64,000 bases of DNA from Bog-473 sp036268485 (GCA_036268485.1 DATAUC010000012.1:1-64000); one strand, 5' to 3'; positions 54,724 to 63,149 are shown, counted from the first letter of the stretch. Numbers and translations are program-made. The notes: generated from the letters alone by a model not told the origin.

Positions 54724-54857
54724 CACTTCACGGTCAGGTACAGACCTTAGCGCGGCTGCCTCATCCATCCAGCCGAATGGAAGGGTGCGCCCCGGGTATG
54801 GATCACGCAAGGGGGTTGTCAGGAATTTTCAGGAGGCAACCCGGAAGGAGCGATCCC

Positions 54858-55337
54858 ATGGAGATCCTGTTTGTCACCAGCATCGCCCCGATCGTGCGGG
54901 ACACGGAGGCCTCCCGGACCTTCTACGCCGACGCTTTGGGCTTGGACTTCGAAGGTCACGAAGGCGACTACGTGTTCACCCATGCGGTCGAGGGTGCCAA
55001 GCATTTTGGTCTCTGGCCCCTGCCCGAGGCGGCCCAGGCCTGCTTCGGAACGACGCAGTGGCCGGCGGAGGTTCCGGTCCCACAGGCCAGCATCGAGTTC
55101 GAGGTGGCGGACGTGGCCGCGGCAGCAGCCGAACTCGGGGCCAAGGGCTACCGGCTCCTCCATGGCGCTCGGGTCGAGCCGTGGGGTCAGACCACGGCCC
55201 GCCTGTTGAGCCCCGAGGACCTGCTCATTGCCGTGTGTTCCACTCCGGCCTTTCAGGACACTCAGGCCGGGCGAACCTCGGACGCAATGGTCGAAAGGAT
55301 GCCGTTGACGAACGAACCGGAGTCGTCGGTCGAGTAG
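54858..55337 (+). CDS. VOC-family protein
   Basis: A 159-residue vicinal-oxygen-chelate protein with two half-domains: the first opens FVTSIAPIVRDTEASRTFY, the second ASIEFEVADVAAAAAELGAKG and ends LSPEDLLIAV. The substrate is unknown. The ATG at 54858 follows AAGGAG. It is divergent from pyrR, and its last 76 bases are antisense to the 3' end of nusB, adding about 25 residues after the domain. This plus-strand gene interrupts an otherwise unbroken minus-strand cluster. Confidence 0.8.
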   Translation: MEILFVTSIAPIVRDTEASRTFYADALGLDFEGHEGDYVFTHAVEGAKHFGLWPLPEAAQACFGTTQWPAEVPVPQASIEFEVADVAAAAAELGAKGYRLLHGARVEPWGQTTARLLSPEDLLIAVCSTPAFQDTQAGRTSDAMVERMPLTNEPESSVE

Positions 55338-55681
55338 GTCTTGACCAGTTCGACCGCTTCGTCAATGACCACGGCCAGCGGCGGACCGTCGGGGTCGAGC
55401 AGTTCGGCCACGGCCAGACGCAGGACCAGGCGGTCGATGACGGCCATGCGGTCGATGGGCCAACCGACCGACGCCGCCGTGATCCGTTCGTCCGCCTCGG
55501 CGCGGGTGGCCTGGGCGCCGTGCAGCAGCGTGCAGACGTAGTCGTCGGGGGTCACGCGCTGGGCGTCGAGAATCTGGGTCGGGCTCTCGCCCTTGAGTTC
55601 GGCTTCGTACAGCAGCGAGAGCGCTCGCTCGCGTTGTTGGTGGCGCGGGGCGCCGGCGTCACCCACCTGGGCGGCGCTCAA
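55262..55681 (-). CDS. nusB: Transcription antitermination factor NusB
   Basis: A 139-residue all-helical RNA-binding protein that, with ribosomal protein S10 (NusE), binds boxA of rRNA leaders. Features are RHQQRERALSLLYEAEL, the IDRLVLRLAVAEL segment and VIDEAVELVKTYS. The boxA-like element at 631-653 is a likely target. The ATG overlaps the efp stop in an ATGA. Confidence 0.95.
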   Translation of the reverse strand: MSAAQVGDAGAPRHQQRERALSLLYEAELKGESPTQILDAQRVTPDDYVCTLLHGAQATRAEADERITAASVGWPIDRMAVIDRLVLRLAVAELLDPDGPPLAVVIDEAVELVKTYSTDDSGSFVNGILSTIASEVRPA

Positions 55682-56238
55682 GCGCGTGTCAGGTACTCGC
55701 CGGTACGGGTGTCGACCTTGAGGGCGTCGCCGATGTTGACGAAGAGGGGGACCTGAATGACCAGCCCGGTTTCCATGGTGGCCGGCTTGCGGGCGCCCGA
55801 AACACGGTCGCCCTTCTCCCCCGGCTCGGTCTCGACCACCTTGAGCTCGACCGAGGCCGGCAGTTCCACCCCGACGATCTCGCCGTTGTACATCTGCAGG
55901 TTGACCTCGTCGGTCTCCTTCAGGTAGTCGGGCGCCGTGCCCAAGAGGTCCGGACCGACCGTCATCTGCTCGTAGCTCGAGGTGTCCATGAAGACGTAGT
56001 CGGTGCCGTCCCGGTAGAGAAACTGCATGTCGCGCTTATCGATTATGGCCTGGTCCAGCTTCTCGTCGGCCCGGTAGGTGCGCTCGATGACGGCGCCGCT
56101 GCGCACGTTCTTGAGCTTGGTCCGCACGAACGCCCCGCCCTTGCCCGGCTTGACATGCTGGAACTCGACGACGCTGAAGAGACCCTCGGGCAGGTTGAGG
56201 CTCATGCCGTTCTTGAGGTCGTTAGTTGAGACTGCCAT
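55678..56238 (-). CDS. efp: Elongation factor P
   Basis: Helps ribosomes join consecutive prolines. The 186-residue protein has three beta-barrel domains; the tip of domain I carries the conserved Lys33 in HVKPGKGGAFVRTK. The C-terminal signature GLVIQVPLFVNIGDALKVDTRTGEY is split only by small changes. It overlaps the 3' end of pepQ by 17 bases, which is its usual partner. Confidence 0.97.
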   Translation of the reverse strand: MAVSTNDLKNGMSLNLPEGLFSVVEFQHVKPGKGGAFVRTKLKNVRSGAVIERTYRADEKLDQAIIDKRDMQFLYRDGTDYVFMDTSSYEQMTVGPDLLGTAPDYLKETDEVNLQMYNGEIVGVELPASVELKVVETEPGEKGDRVSGARKPATMETGLVIQVPLFVNIGDALKVDTRTGEYLTRA

Positions 56239-57331
56239 GGATGTCCTTCGTGAATCGGGTTAGGGCTCGGCTGCCGTGCTCGGTCACCACCAGGGTGTCC
56301 TCAATGCGGACGCCACCTATGCCGGGGAGGTAGACACCGGGCTCGACGGTGACGACGAAGCCGGGGGCGAGGATAGCAGTGCCCAACTGGCTGACCGTGG
56401 GGGCTTCATGAATATCGAGGCCCACGCCATGGCCGGTCCCGTGCTCGAAGCGGTCGGCCCAGCCGGCGTCGGCGATGATGGCCCGGCAGATGTCATCCAC
56501 CTGCTTGGTGGAGGTGCCGGGCCGGACGGCGGCCGCACCGGCGGCCTGCGACTCGCCCACCACGGCGAAGACCCGGGCCATCTCCCCTGCGGGCTCGGCC
56601 CCCACGCAGAAGGTACGGGTCATGTCGGAGCGGTAACCCTCGTAGGTGGCGCCGAAGTCGACCACGACCGGGTCGCCGTGGCGGATAGGCCGGGCGCCGG
56701 GGTGGTGGTGCGGCTTGGCCGAGTTCTCGCCGGCGGCCACGATCGTCTCGAAGGCCACACTCTCGGCGCCGCCGCGGCGCATGGCCGTATCGAGGGCCAG
56801 GCCGAACTCCTCTTCGGTGAGACCCGTGCTCATGAGCGGCAGCACCTCGTAGAGGGCGGCGTCGGCAATGGCGGCGGCCCGTTCCATACGGGCGATCTCG
56901 GCCTCGTCCTTGACCTCGCGCAGGGCCTCGACCGCGTTGCTGGTCGGCACCAGCTCGGCCGTGTTGAGCAGGTCGGCCCACACGCGCTGGCCCGACCACG
57001 AGACGTTGTCAGCTTCCAGCCCGATCCGGGCCGAGGCCCCCACGAAGTCGGTCACCGCCTTGCGCTGGTCGCCCATCCCGCCGATGACGATGTCCACCTC
57101 GGCTCCGGCCTGGCCCACCTGTTCGGCCGACTGGGTGCGGTAGCGCCCGTCGGTGGTGAGCAGCGCCCCGGTGGGGGTGACCACCAGTACGGCGGCCGAC
57201 CCGGCGAAGCCGGTCAGGTAGCGCACGTTGGGCAGCGTGGTGACGACGAGGGCGTCGTAATCCTCGAAGCCCTGGCGGAGACGGTCCAGTCGACCGGCGA
57301 CGGACATGGGCGGCAATTCGTTCTGGTTCAT
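56222..57331 (-). CDS. pepQ: Xaa-Pro aminopeptidase (M24 family)
   Basis: A 369-residue two-metal peptidase with a creatinase-like N-domain and a pita-bread C-domain. Metal ligands are visible: Asp in VVVDFGATYEG and YRSDMTRTF, His in GTGHGVGLDIHE, Glu in VTVEPGVYLPG and in GVRIEDT. It would release amino acids before proline. The ATG at 57331 overlaps the aroQ stop in an ATGA. The symbol follows common usage at this locus; pepP-type naming is equally possible. Confidence 0.92.
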   Translation of the reverse strand: MNQNELPPMSVAGRLDRLRQGFEDYDALVVTTLPNVRYLTGFAGSAAVLVVTPTGALLTTDGRYRTQSAEQVGQAGAEVDIVIGGMGDQRKAVTDFVGASARIGLEADNVSWSGQRVWADLLNTAELVPTSNAVEALREVKDEAEIARMERAAAIADAALYEVLPLMSTGLTEEEFGLALDTAMRRGGAESVAFETIVAAGENSAKPHHHPGARPIRHGDPVVVDFGATYEGYRSDMTRTFCVGAEPAGEMARVFAVVGESQAAGAAAVRPGTSTKQVDDICRAIIADAGWADRFEHGTGHGVGLDIHEAPTVSQLGTAILAPGFVVTVEPGVYLPGIGGVRIEDTLVVTEHGSRALTRFTKDIHGSLN

Positions 57332-57771
57332 GGCGTTCCCTTCACAAGCTGCACGGCGGCGGCAATGGCGAGTTCGTAGCCCAGGCCACCGAAGCCGGCG
57401 ATGACACCGGCGGCCACCGGGGCCAGGACCGAGGGGTGGCGAAAGGGCTCCCGGGCGGCCGGGTTCGAGAGGTGGAGCTCGACCGTGGGACCGTCGAAGG
57501 CGGCCACCGCATCGTGCAGCGACCACGAGGTGTGGCTGAGCGCTCCGGCGTTGATGACCAGGGCGGCGGCCCGGCCCCGGGCCGAGTGGACAGCCCGCAC
57601 CAGCTCGCCCTCGTGGTTGGACTGGAGATGCTCGAGGCTGAAGCCGTGGTCGGTGGCCGTCTTCTCGGCGCGCGCCACGTGGTCGGCCAACGTGGCCGTG
57701 CCGTAGATGCTGGGCTCGCGCTCCCCCAGCAGGTTCAAGTTAGGTCCCGACAGCAAGACGATGAGGCTCAC
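57328..57771 (-). CDS. aroQ: 3-dehydroquinate dehydratase, type II
   Basis: Third step of the shikimate pathway. The 147-residue protein shows the type II signature LSGPNLNLLGEREPSIYG with the catalytic Arg and Tyr, then VINAGALSHTSWSLHDA and the His in VELHLSNPAAREPFR. It forms dodecamers in this family. The GTG start overlaps the aroB stop in a GTGA. Confidence 0.96.
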   Translation of the reverse strand: MSLIVLLSGPNLNLLGEREPSIYGTATLADHVARAEKTATDHGFSLEHLQSNHEGELVRAVHSARGRAAALVINAGALSHTSWSLHDAVAAFDGPTVELHLSNPAAREPFRHPSVLAPVAAGVIAGFGGLGYELAIAAAVQLVKGTP

Positions 57772-58808
57772 GGCCGTGCTCCCATGTCAGCCAGGGTAGC
57801 GAGGACATCGCTCCGAGCGACGCCACGGACCGGCTCGACCCCAGCGGGCCCGTCCAGGACGAAGGTCAGATCCTGGTGCGCCTTCTTGTCCCGGGTCATG
57901 AATTCGACCAGCTCGGCCGCGCCGGCGTCGCTCGGCAGCTCGGTGGTCAGGTCGTAGCTGCCCACGATGGTGCGGTGTTCGGTCACCCGGTCCTCCCCGA
58001 TGCGGCCCAGGCGCTGGGCCAGGCGGGCGGCAAACATCAGGCCGATGGCCACGGCCTCACCGTGGCGCAGGTCCCAGGCCGGATGGTCGGCCAGGCCGGC
58101 CGCTTCGAGGGCGTGGGCCAAGGTGTGGCCGTAGTTGAGGATCATGCGGCGGTCCCCTTCGCGCTCGTCGGCCGCCACCACCTCGGCCTTGATGGCCACG
58201 CAGCGGGCCACCTGCTCGTCGATGGGCTGGCCGGCCAGGGGCGGGTCGCCCAGGAAGGCGTACTTGGCCATCTCGCCCTGGCCCGAGGCCCACTCGCGCC
58301 GGGGCAGCGAGCGCAGCACCTCGGTGTCGCACAGGACGGCGGCCGGTTGCCAGAAGGCCCCGACCAGGTTCTTGCCCTCGGGCAGGTTGACCCCGGTCTT
58401 GCCGCCGATGGCGGCGTCGACCTGGCCCAGCAGCGTGGTGGCGATGTGCACGACGGCGGTGCCCCGGTGGTACGAAGCGGCGGCGAACCCGGCCACGTCG
58501 GTCACCATGCCGCCCCCGACCGCCACCACCACGTCGGAACGCGAGAGCCCCTGGGCGGCGAACTGGCGGCACAGCGTCTCCACGGTGGCCATGGTCTTGG
58601 TGGCTTCACCCTGGCCGATGCGGCAGACCTCGAAGGGCAGGCCGGGCTGGAGATCGTCCAGCCAGCCGGCGTCGGCGATGGGATCCTGGGTCACCACCAC
58701 GGCCCGGCGGGCCGATGTCGGGACCACGCCGGCCAGCTCGTGGCGCGCCCCGTCACCGATGATCACGTCGTAGGAGCGTTGGCCCAACTCCACCGGCACC
58801 ACGCGCAT
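57768..58808 (-). CDS. aroB: 3-dehydroquinate synthase
   Basis: NAD- and metal-dependent cyclase making 3-dehydroquinate from DAHP. The 346-residue protein has the NAD-binding VVVAVGGGMVTDVAGF, the KTGVNLPEGKNLVGAF block, and metal ligands in RRMILNYGHTLAHALE and LRHGEAVAIG. ATG 58808 begins just after the aroK stop (TGATATG); an upstream start inside aroK is less likely. It sits second-last in aroC-aroK-aroB-aroQ. Confidence 0.96.
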   Translation of the reverse strand: MRVVPVELGQRSYDVIIGDGARHELAGVVPTSARRAVVVTQDPIADAGWLDDLQPGLPFEVCRIGQGEATKTMATVETLCRQFAAQGLSRSDVVVAVGGGMVTDVAGFAAASYHRGTAVVHIATTLLGQVDAAIGGKTGVNLPEGKNLVGAFWQPAAVLCDTEVLRSLPRREWASGQGEMAKYAFLGDPPLAGQPIDEQVARCVAIKAEVVAADEREGDRRMILNYGHTLAHALEAAGLADHPAWDLRHGEAVAIGLMFAARLAQRLGRIGEDRVTEHRTIVGSYDLTTELPSDAGAAELVEFMTRDKKAHQDLTFVLDGPAGVEPVRGVARSDVLATLADMGARP

Positions 58809-58809
58809 A

Positions 58810-59316
58810 TCAGGCCACCGCGTCCACAATGCGCCCGGCCACGACCGGAGCCGAGAGATCGTCGACGTCGATGGTGACGTCGGCCACCTGGGCGTAGAGC
58901 GGCGCCCGCTCGGCGTTCAGCACCACCAGCGCGGCGGCCGGGTCGTCACCGAGGAGCGGTCGGCCCCTCCCGTCCCCCACGCGCCGGGCCAGGGTGGCCG
59001 GCTCGGCCCGCAACCACACCACGGTGCCGCTGGCCGTCAGGAGGTCCCGGGTCTCGGCCCGCAGCACGGCGCCACCGGCCACCGACACGACCACCGGTTC
59101 AGTGCTGGCGCAGGCTCGCATGAGGACGGCCGCCTCGGCATCACGGAAGGCCGTCTCGCCGTCGCGGGCGAAGAGCTCGGGCACGGTCAGGCCGGTGGCG
59201 GCCTCCACGTCGGCATCGGAGTCCCGGTACTCCCAGCACAGCTGCTCGGCCACCAGCCGGCCCACCGTGGTCTTGCCCGCGCCCATCATCCCGACCAGCA
59301 GGATGCGCCGGGTCAT
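58810..59316 (-). CDS. aroK: Shikimate kinase
   Basis: Phosphorylates shikimate with ATP. The 168-residue NMP-kinase-like protein has Walker A GMMGAGKTTVGR, the shikimate-binding DSDADVE and AGGAVL segments and the lid RGRPLL. The stop of aroC overlaps its start in an ATGA. The length is normal. Confidence 0.96.
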   Translation of the reverse strand: MTRRILLVGMMGAGKTTVGRLVAEQLCWEYRDSDADVEAATGLTVPELFARDGETAFRDAEAAVLMRACASTEPVVVSVAGGAVLRAETRDLLTASGTVVWLRAEPATLARRVGDGRGRPLLGDDPAAALVVLNAERAPLYAQVADVTIDVDDLSAPVVAGRIVDAVA

Positions 59317-60497
59317 CCGCCGCCGGCGGCCGCCGACGGCGTACTGCCCAAGGACGCGATGAAGCCGTCACGGTTGCGCACCACCTCGGCCAGGGAGTCG
59401 CCGCCGAACTTGCGCAGGCTCTCCGAGGCCAGCACCAGCGCGGTCATGGTCTCGGCCACCACGCCCATGGCGGGCACGGCGGTGACGTCGGTGCGCTCGC
59501 GGAAGCTGACGGTGGACTCCTTGGTCACCATGTCCACCGTCTCGAGCGTGGGTCGGTTCAAGGTGGCCAGCGGCTTCATGGCCACCCGGGCCACCAGCAG
59601 CGAACCGTTGGAAATGCCGCCTTCAATGCCGCCGGCCCGGGCCGTCGGGCGCACGTAGCCCTCCTCGGCGGTGTAGTGGATGGCGTCGTGGGCGTCGGAG
59701 CCCCGGCGGGTCGCCATGTCCCAGCCTTCACCGATCTCGACCGCCTTGATGGCCTGGATACTCATGAGCGCCTGGGCCAGCAACGCATCCAGCTTGCGGT
59801 CCCAATGCACGTGGCTGCCCAGGCCGACCGGCACGCCGTAGGCCAACACCTCGGCCACGCCGCCCAGCGAGTCACCCTCCTTGGCCGCCGCCTTGACGGC
59901 GGCGATCATGGCGGCCTCGGCCGCCGGATCGAAGCAGCGCACTTCACTCTTGTCCACCAGGTCCAGGTCGGCCGGTCCCGGACGCGGGCTGTCGGGTGCC
60001 GTGGTGGCCTCGCCCAGTCCCACGATGTGGCTGACGATGGTGACGCCCAGATGGCGCAGCAACAGCTTGGCCAGGGTGCCGGCGGCCACCCGGGCCGCCG
60101 TCTCGCGGGCCGACGCCCGCTCGAGCACGTCGCGGGCGTCGTCGAAGCCGTACTTGAGCATGCCCGGCATGTCGGCGTGGCCGGGGCGGGGCTGCGTCAG
60201 GACAGAGGCCGGGGCCCCCGGATCCGGGGACATCTCCTCGGTCCATTTCGGCCATTCTGAGTTGCCGATCTCAATGGCCACCGGCGAGCCCAGGGTACGG
60301 CCGTGGCGGATGCCGGCGATGAGCGTGATCTCGTCGGCCTCGAAGCGCATGCGCGGGCCGCGGCCGTAGCCCAGCCGGCGCCGGGCCAGTTCCTCCGCGA
60401 TGTCGCTGGCCAGTACGGGGAGGCCAGCCGGAAGTCCTTCAACGGTGACGACCAGGGCGCGCCCGTGGGATTCTCCGGCGGTCAGGTAGCGCAGCAC
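59313..60497 (-). CDS. aroC: Chorismate synthase
   Basis: FMN-dependent last step of the shikimate pathway, making chorismate from EPSP. The 394-residue protein begins LRYLTAGESHGRALV and has RRRLGYGRGPRM, ERASARETAARVAAG and the SNGSLLVARVAMKP region. The start is GTG 60497, with TAGCGT six bases upstream, so aroC-aroK-aroB-aroQ-pepQ-efp-nusB appears to start with a leaderless message. aroA, aroE and aroG are not in the window. Confidence 0.97.
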   Translation of the reverse strand: MLRYLTAGESHGRALVVTVEGLPAGLPVLASDIAEELARRRLGYGRGPRMRFEADEITLIAGIRHGRTLGSPVAIEIGNSEWPKWTEEMSPDPGAPASVLTQPRPGHADMPGMLKYGFDDARDVLERASARETAARVAAGTLAKLLLRHLGVTIVSHIVGLGEATTAPDSPRPGPADLDLVDKSEVRCFDPAAEAAMIAAVKAAAKEGDSLGGVAEVLAYGVPVGLGSHVHWDRKLDALLAQALMSIQAIKAVEIGEGWDMATRRGSDAHDAIHYTAEEGYVRPTARAGGIEGGISNGSLLVARVAMKPLATLNRPTLETVDMVTKESTVSFRERTDVTAVPAMGVVAETMTALVLASESLRKFGGDSLAEVVRNRDGFIASLGSTPSAAAGGG

Positions 60498-60503
60498 GCA
60501 GTC

Positions 60504-60509
60504 ACGCTA
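60504..60509 (-). promoter_or_regulatory. -10 element of a leaderless promoter (TAGCGT)
   Basis: TAGCGT lies exactly six bases before the aroC GTG in the nine-base gap plus 3' end of the upstream gene. There is no Shine-Dalgarno sequence. Confidence 0.55.
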
Positions 60510-60953
60510 CTGGACGGGTGCGGGACCTCTGGAGCTTCGGGGGCGGGCCCAATCGACCAAATGACACGGGATGTCGGCGTTCTCATCGAGGTGGTAACTG
60601 GCACAGACCCGGTGGTACCCGTCGGCGATGGTCAGGGGCATGCCCTTGGACAGGTCGCCCCGGACGAGCAGGACCGGTGAGAGCGCGGCGCCGTTGGTAA
60701 CCTTGGCCAGGTCCCGGGTGACGTGGGGGTTCTCGGCCGGCAGCAGGGCCAGGGTGGACGCCCGCAGGAGGTCCTTGGCCTTACGGTGCTCGATGGGCGC
60801 CGCCTTCAGAGCGATAACCAGGCGCTTGGCGTCGGCCGGCGTACAGAGCAGGCTGAGGTAGGCGGCCGCCGCCGGGTAGTCGTGCTCCTCAGGATGATCC
60901 TGCCAGTGCTCGACCGGCGCCTTCGCCTTGTCCCCGCCACTCTTCTTGGCCAT
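60507..60953 (-). CDS. Conserved protein with DGYHR motif
   Basis: A 148-residue soluble protein that I recognise only as a conserved actinobacterial type. It has a Lys-rich start, then EEHDYPAAAAYLSLL, a helical middle (AKRLVIALKAAPIEHRKAKD) and IADGYHRVCASYHLDE, which resembles the DGxHR motif of ParB-like nucleoside-triphosphate-binding folds. The upstream PVLLVRGDLSKGMPLTIADG also fits that fold. No DNA-binding HTH is present. It follows the NfuA-like gene by two bases and precedes aroC by nine. The function is unknown. Confidence 0.75.
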   Translation of the reverse strand: MAKKSGGDKAKAPVEHWQDHPEEHDYPAAAAYLSLLCTPADAKRLVIALKAAPIEHRKAKDLLRASTLALLPAENPHVTRDLAKVTNGAALSPVLLVRGDLSKGMPLTIADGYHRVCASYHLDENADIPCHLVDWARPRSSRGPAPVQ

Positions 60954-60955
60954 GG

Positions 60956-61606
60956 TCAGGCGTAGAAGGGGTTCTCTCCACCACCGTGGTCGGTCACGTC
61001 AATCACCTTGGTCAGCTCGGGCACCTCTTCGAGCAGCGTCGTCTCGATCCCCTGCTTCAGCGTCATCTGCGACATGGCGCAGCCCTGGCATCCGCCCGAG
61101 AGGCGCAGGTAGGCCAGGCCCTGGGCTTCGTCCAGGCCGATGAGGTCGGCCCGGCCGCCGTGGCTGGCGATGGAGGGGTTGACCGACTGCTCGAGCACAC
61201 TCGTGATGCGCAGGGCCAGCGGGCCGGTGATGCCGAGTGCCAGGACTTCAGGCGGTACGCCCGGTGAGGCCTCCTCGACCGTCGGCGTATTGGGGTTGAC
61301 CAGCACCAGGCCGCCGTCACCATCATCGGACCACTCCAGGCGGGCGCCCCGCAGGCGGTCGACGCTGGTGGCGGGGACGACCACGACGAGGTCGTCGATG
61401 GAATGCACCTCATCGTCGTCGGCCGCATCGGACATGGCTTGGAAGTAGAGGTCGTAGACGAACGCACCGGCCGTCACGCCGCGCACTTCGAGCCACAGCG
61501 CCAGTGTGGTCGGCTCCGGCTCTTGGTTGATGGCGTCGCGCACGATGCGGTGGGCATCGGGCGTCAGCGTCACGAGGGGCGTGGTCGTCTCGGTCGTAGT
61601 GGCCAT
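60956..61606 (-). CDS. NfuA-like Fe-S cluster carrier protein
   Basis: A 216-residue protein with an N-terminal domain resembling an A-type carrier (residues about 10-100, cluster cysteines absent) and a C-terminal NifU-like domain with the CxxC motif in GGCQGCAMSQMTLKQGIE. Such proteins bind a [4Fe-4S] cluster across two subunits and deliver it to client enzymes. The ATG has TAGACT six bases upstream. It is transcribed with the DGYHR gene. Confidence 0.88.
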   Translation of the reverse strand: MATTTETTTPLVTLTPDAHRIVRDAINQEPEPTTLALWLEVRGVTAGAFVYDLYFQAMSDAADDDEVHSIDDLVVVVPATSVDRLRGARLEWSDDGDGGLVLVNPNTPTVEEASPGVPPEVLALGITGPLALRITSVLEQSVNPSIASHGGRADLIGLDEAQGLAYLRLSGGCQGCAMSQMTLKQGIETTLLEEVPELTKVIDVTDHGGGENPFYA

Positions 61607-61612
61607 GGCGTA

Positions 61613-61618
61613 AGTCTA
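61613..61618 (-). promoter_or_regulatory. -10 element of a leaderless promoter (TAGACT)
   Basis: TAGACT lies six bases before the ATG of the NfuA-like gene. Confidence 0.6.
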
Positions 61619-61663
61619 CGGGCTGCGCGGCCGAGGGGGACCGACCGTGGCCCGTGCACGAAG

Positions 61664-61669
61664 TATCGT
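61664..61669 (+). promoter_or_regulatory. -10 element of a leaderless promoter (TATCGT)
   Basis: TATCGT lies seven bases before the GTG at 61677. It decides that start against the in-frame start at 61647, which is upstream of the promoter. Confidence 0.5.
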
Positions 61670-61676
61670 GCCTGCC

Positions 61677-62489
61677 GTGGCCCGCCCTCCAGCCGATTCC
61701 AGAGAATGGGTTTCGTTCGAGGACATCGAGGAGGAGCGCACCTGGGTCTTCGATGTCACCTTCCTGACCAGCAACTGGAAGTGCATCTTCGGTCAGGGTT
61801 GCCAGGGCGTGCTCACCGGTCCGGCCCCCGAGCTGGTGCAGGGCTGTTGCAGCTACGGCGCCCACTTCATCGATAAGAAGGACGCCCGCCGGGTCGAGAA
61901 GGTGGCCGCCACCCTCACCCCGGACGAGTGGCAGAACCACGGGGTGAAGAAAGAGGTCATACGCCGGAACAAGGAGGGCGATCTGGTCACCCGGCTGCAC
62001 CAGGATGCCTGCATCTTCTTGAACCGGCCCGACTTCAAAGAGGGACCCGGCTGCGCCTTCCACCTGGCCGCCATGAAGCGCGGCGTCAACCCGACCAGCC
62101 TCAAGCCCGAGGTGTGCTGGCAGTTGCCGCTCCGGCGCGAGGACGAGGTCGACAACGACGACGGCCACGTGACGTCCACCATCCGCCAGTGGGACCGCAA
62201 GCACTGGGGCAAGGGGGGAGACGAATTCCACTGGTGGTGCACCCAGGATCCCGAGGCCTTCGTCGGCACGCAGCCCGTCTACCGCGAGATGCAGGACGAG
62301 CTGACCCGCATGGTCGGCGCCACCGTCTTCGAGCGACTGGCCGCCTACCTACGCCAGCGTGACCGGCTGCGGGTGGAGCGGGTGCCGCTCCCCCATCCGG
62401 CGGTGCGCAACCGGCGCAAGCCACCGGTAGCCCAGCCCAGCGTGTTGGGGCCGCCTCAGTCGTTGAGCAGCGGGTCTTCCTCGGCGTAG
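61677..62489 (+). CDS. Cysteine-rich protein, DUF3109/YkgJ-like
   Basis: A 270-residue soluble protein. Its cysteines form a pattern: CIFGQGCQG and GCCSYGAHF near residues 40-65, QDACIF and GPGCAFHLAA in the middle, then a later CW and WWC. This resembles DUF3109/YkgJ-type proteins that bind zinc or an Fe-S cluster. No catalytic motif is clear. The C-terminal 35 residues are Pro/Arg-rich. It is divergent from the NfuA-like gene, which may supply a cluster. Its end overlaps a small gene on the other strand by 34 bases. Confidence 0.78.
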   Translation: MARPPADSREWVSFEDIEEERTWVFDVTFLTSNWKCIFGQGCQGVLTGPAPELVQGCCSYGAHFIDKKDARRVEKVAATLTPDEWQNHGVKKEVIRRNKEGDLVTRLHQDACIFLNRPDFKEGPGCAFHLAAMKRGVNPTSLKPEVCWQLPLRREDEVDNDDGHVTSTIRQWDRKHWGKGGDEFHWWCTQDPEAFVGTQPVYREMQDELTRMVGATVFERLAAYLRQRDRLRVERVPLPHPAVRNRRKPPVAQPSVLGPPQSLSSGSSSA

Positions 62490-62665
62490 GAGACCTTGGG
62501 GGTCGAGCCGAGGATGCGGTCATACGTGTCCTCTTCGGCCAGGCACCAGGTGGCGTGCACGTCGTCGGGCTCGGCGCCGCATTCGACGCAGCGTGCCGTC
62601 GACTCACTGGCCGATCGCTTCAAACTCCGCGCCTCTTCAAACCGGCGGTGGCGTCCCTTTTTCAC
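62456..62665 (-). CDS. Small cysteine-containing protein, zinc-ribbon-like
   Basis: A 69-residue protein starting at GTG 62665, five bases after AAGGAG. A basic N-terminus (VKKGRHRRFEEARSLKR) precedes CVECGAEPDDVHATWC, which could bind one zinc, and an acidic tail. It is conserved-looking but not a family I can name. A TACACT about 80 bases upstream on the minus strand may be its -10. It converges with the cysteine-rich gene. Confidence 0.65.
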   Translation of the reverse strand: MKKGRHRRFEEARSLKRSASESTARCVECGAEPDDVHATWCLAEEDTYDRILGSTPKVSYAEEDPLLND

Positions 62666-62785
62666 GAGAACTCCTTGCTCAACCCGGGCCGCAGAACCGC
62701 GTCCCGCCCCGGGGCCAGGCTCGTACCCCAACCTGACCGCCGGTCCAGTGTAGTGGCTGCCCGGGGGCGTTCGGCGCAGACCGGG

Positions 62786-63142
62786 CTACAGCCGCAGCCG
62801 GGCGAACGCCGTCTGCCGGTCCTCGAAGCCGCGGATGTCGGTCACCCCGCCCGGGCCGACCACGAGGATCTGCCAGCGCTCCGGATCGGACCCGCCGCTC
62901 ACCGCCAGACCGACGAGCAATTGATCACCATGCACCTCCATTGCAGACACCGTGGCCCGGGTGCCGGCCGCTCGGCCCTTCTGATACCACGACAACACCT
63001 GCTCCTTGTTGCGGCACGTGTCCTGGCCGCCCGGCGGACCCCACGTGACGTCGGGATCCAGTAATTGGGCGAACTCGTCCAGATCGGCCGCATCGAGGGC
63101 CAGCCAGACCCGCTCGGCGATGGTGTCGGCCGTCCACTCCAT
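62786..63142 (-). CDS. SnoaL/NTF2-like protein
   Basis: A 118-residue single-domain protein of the NTF2-like superfamily: helical start (AERVWLALDAADLDEFAQLL), then DPDVTWGPPGG, WYQKGRAAG and a four-stranded sheet to the end. The pocket could bind a small ligand or act in dimerisation; no catalytic residues stand out. The ATG has TAGGCT seven bases upstream, overlapping the promoter of the divergent small gene. Confidence 0.8.
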   Translation of the reverse strand: MEWTADTIAERVWLALDAADLDEFAQLLDPDVTWGPPGGQDTCRNKEQVLSWYQKGRAAGTRATVSAMEVHGDQLLVGLAVSGGSDPERWQILVVGPGGVTDIRGFEDRQTAFARLRL

Positions 63143-63149
63143 GCTCGGG

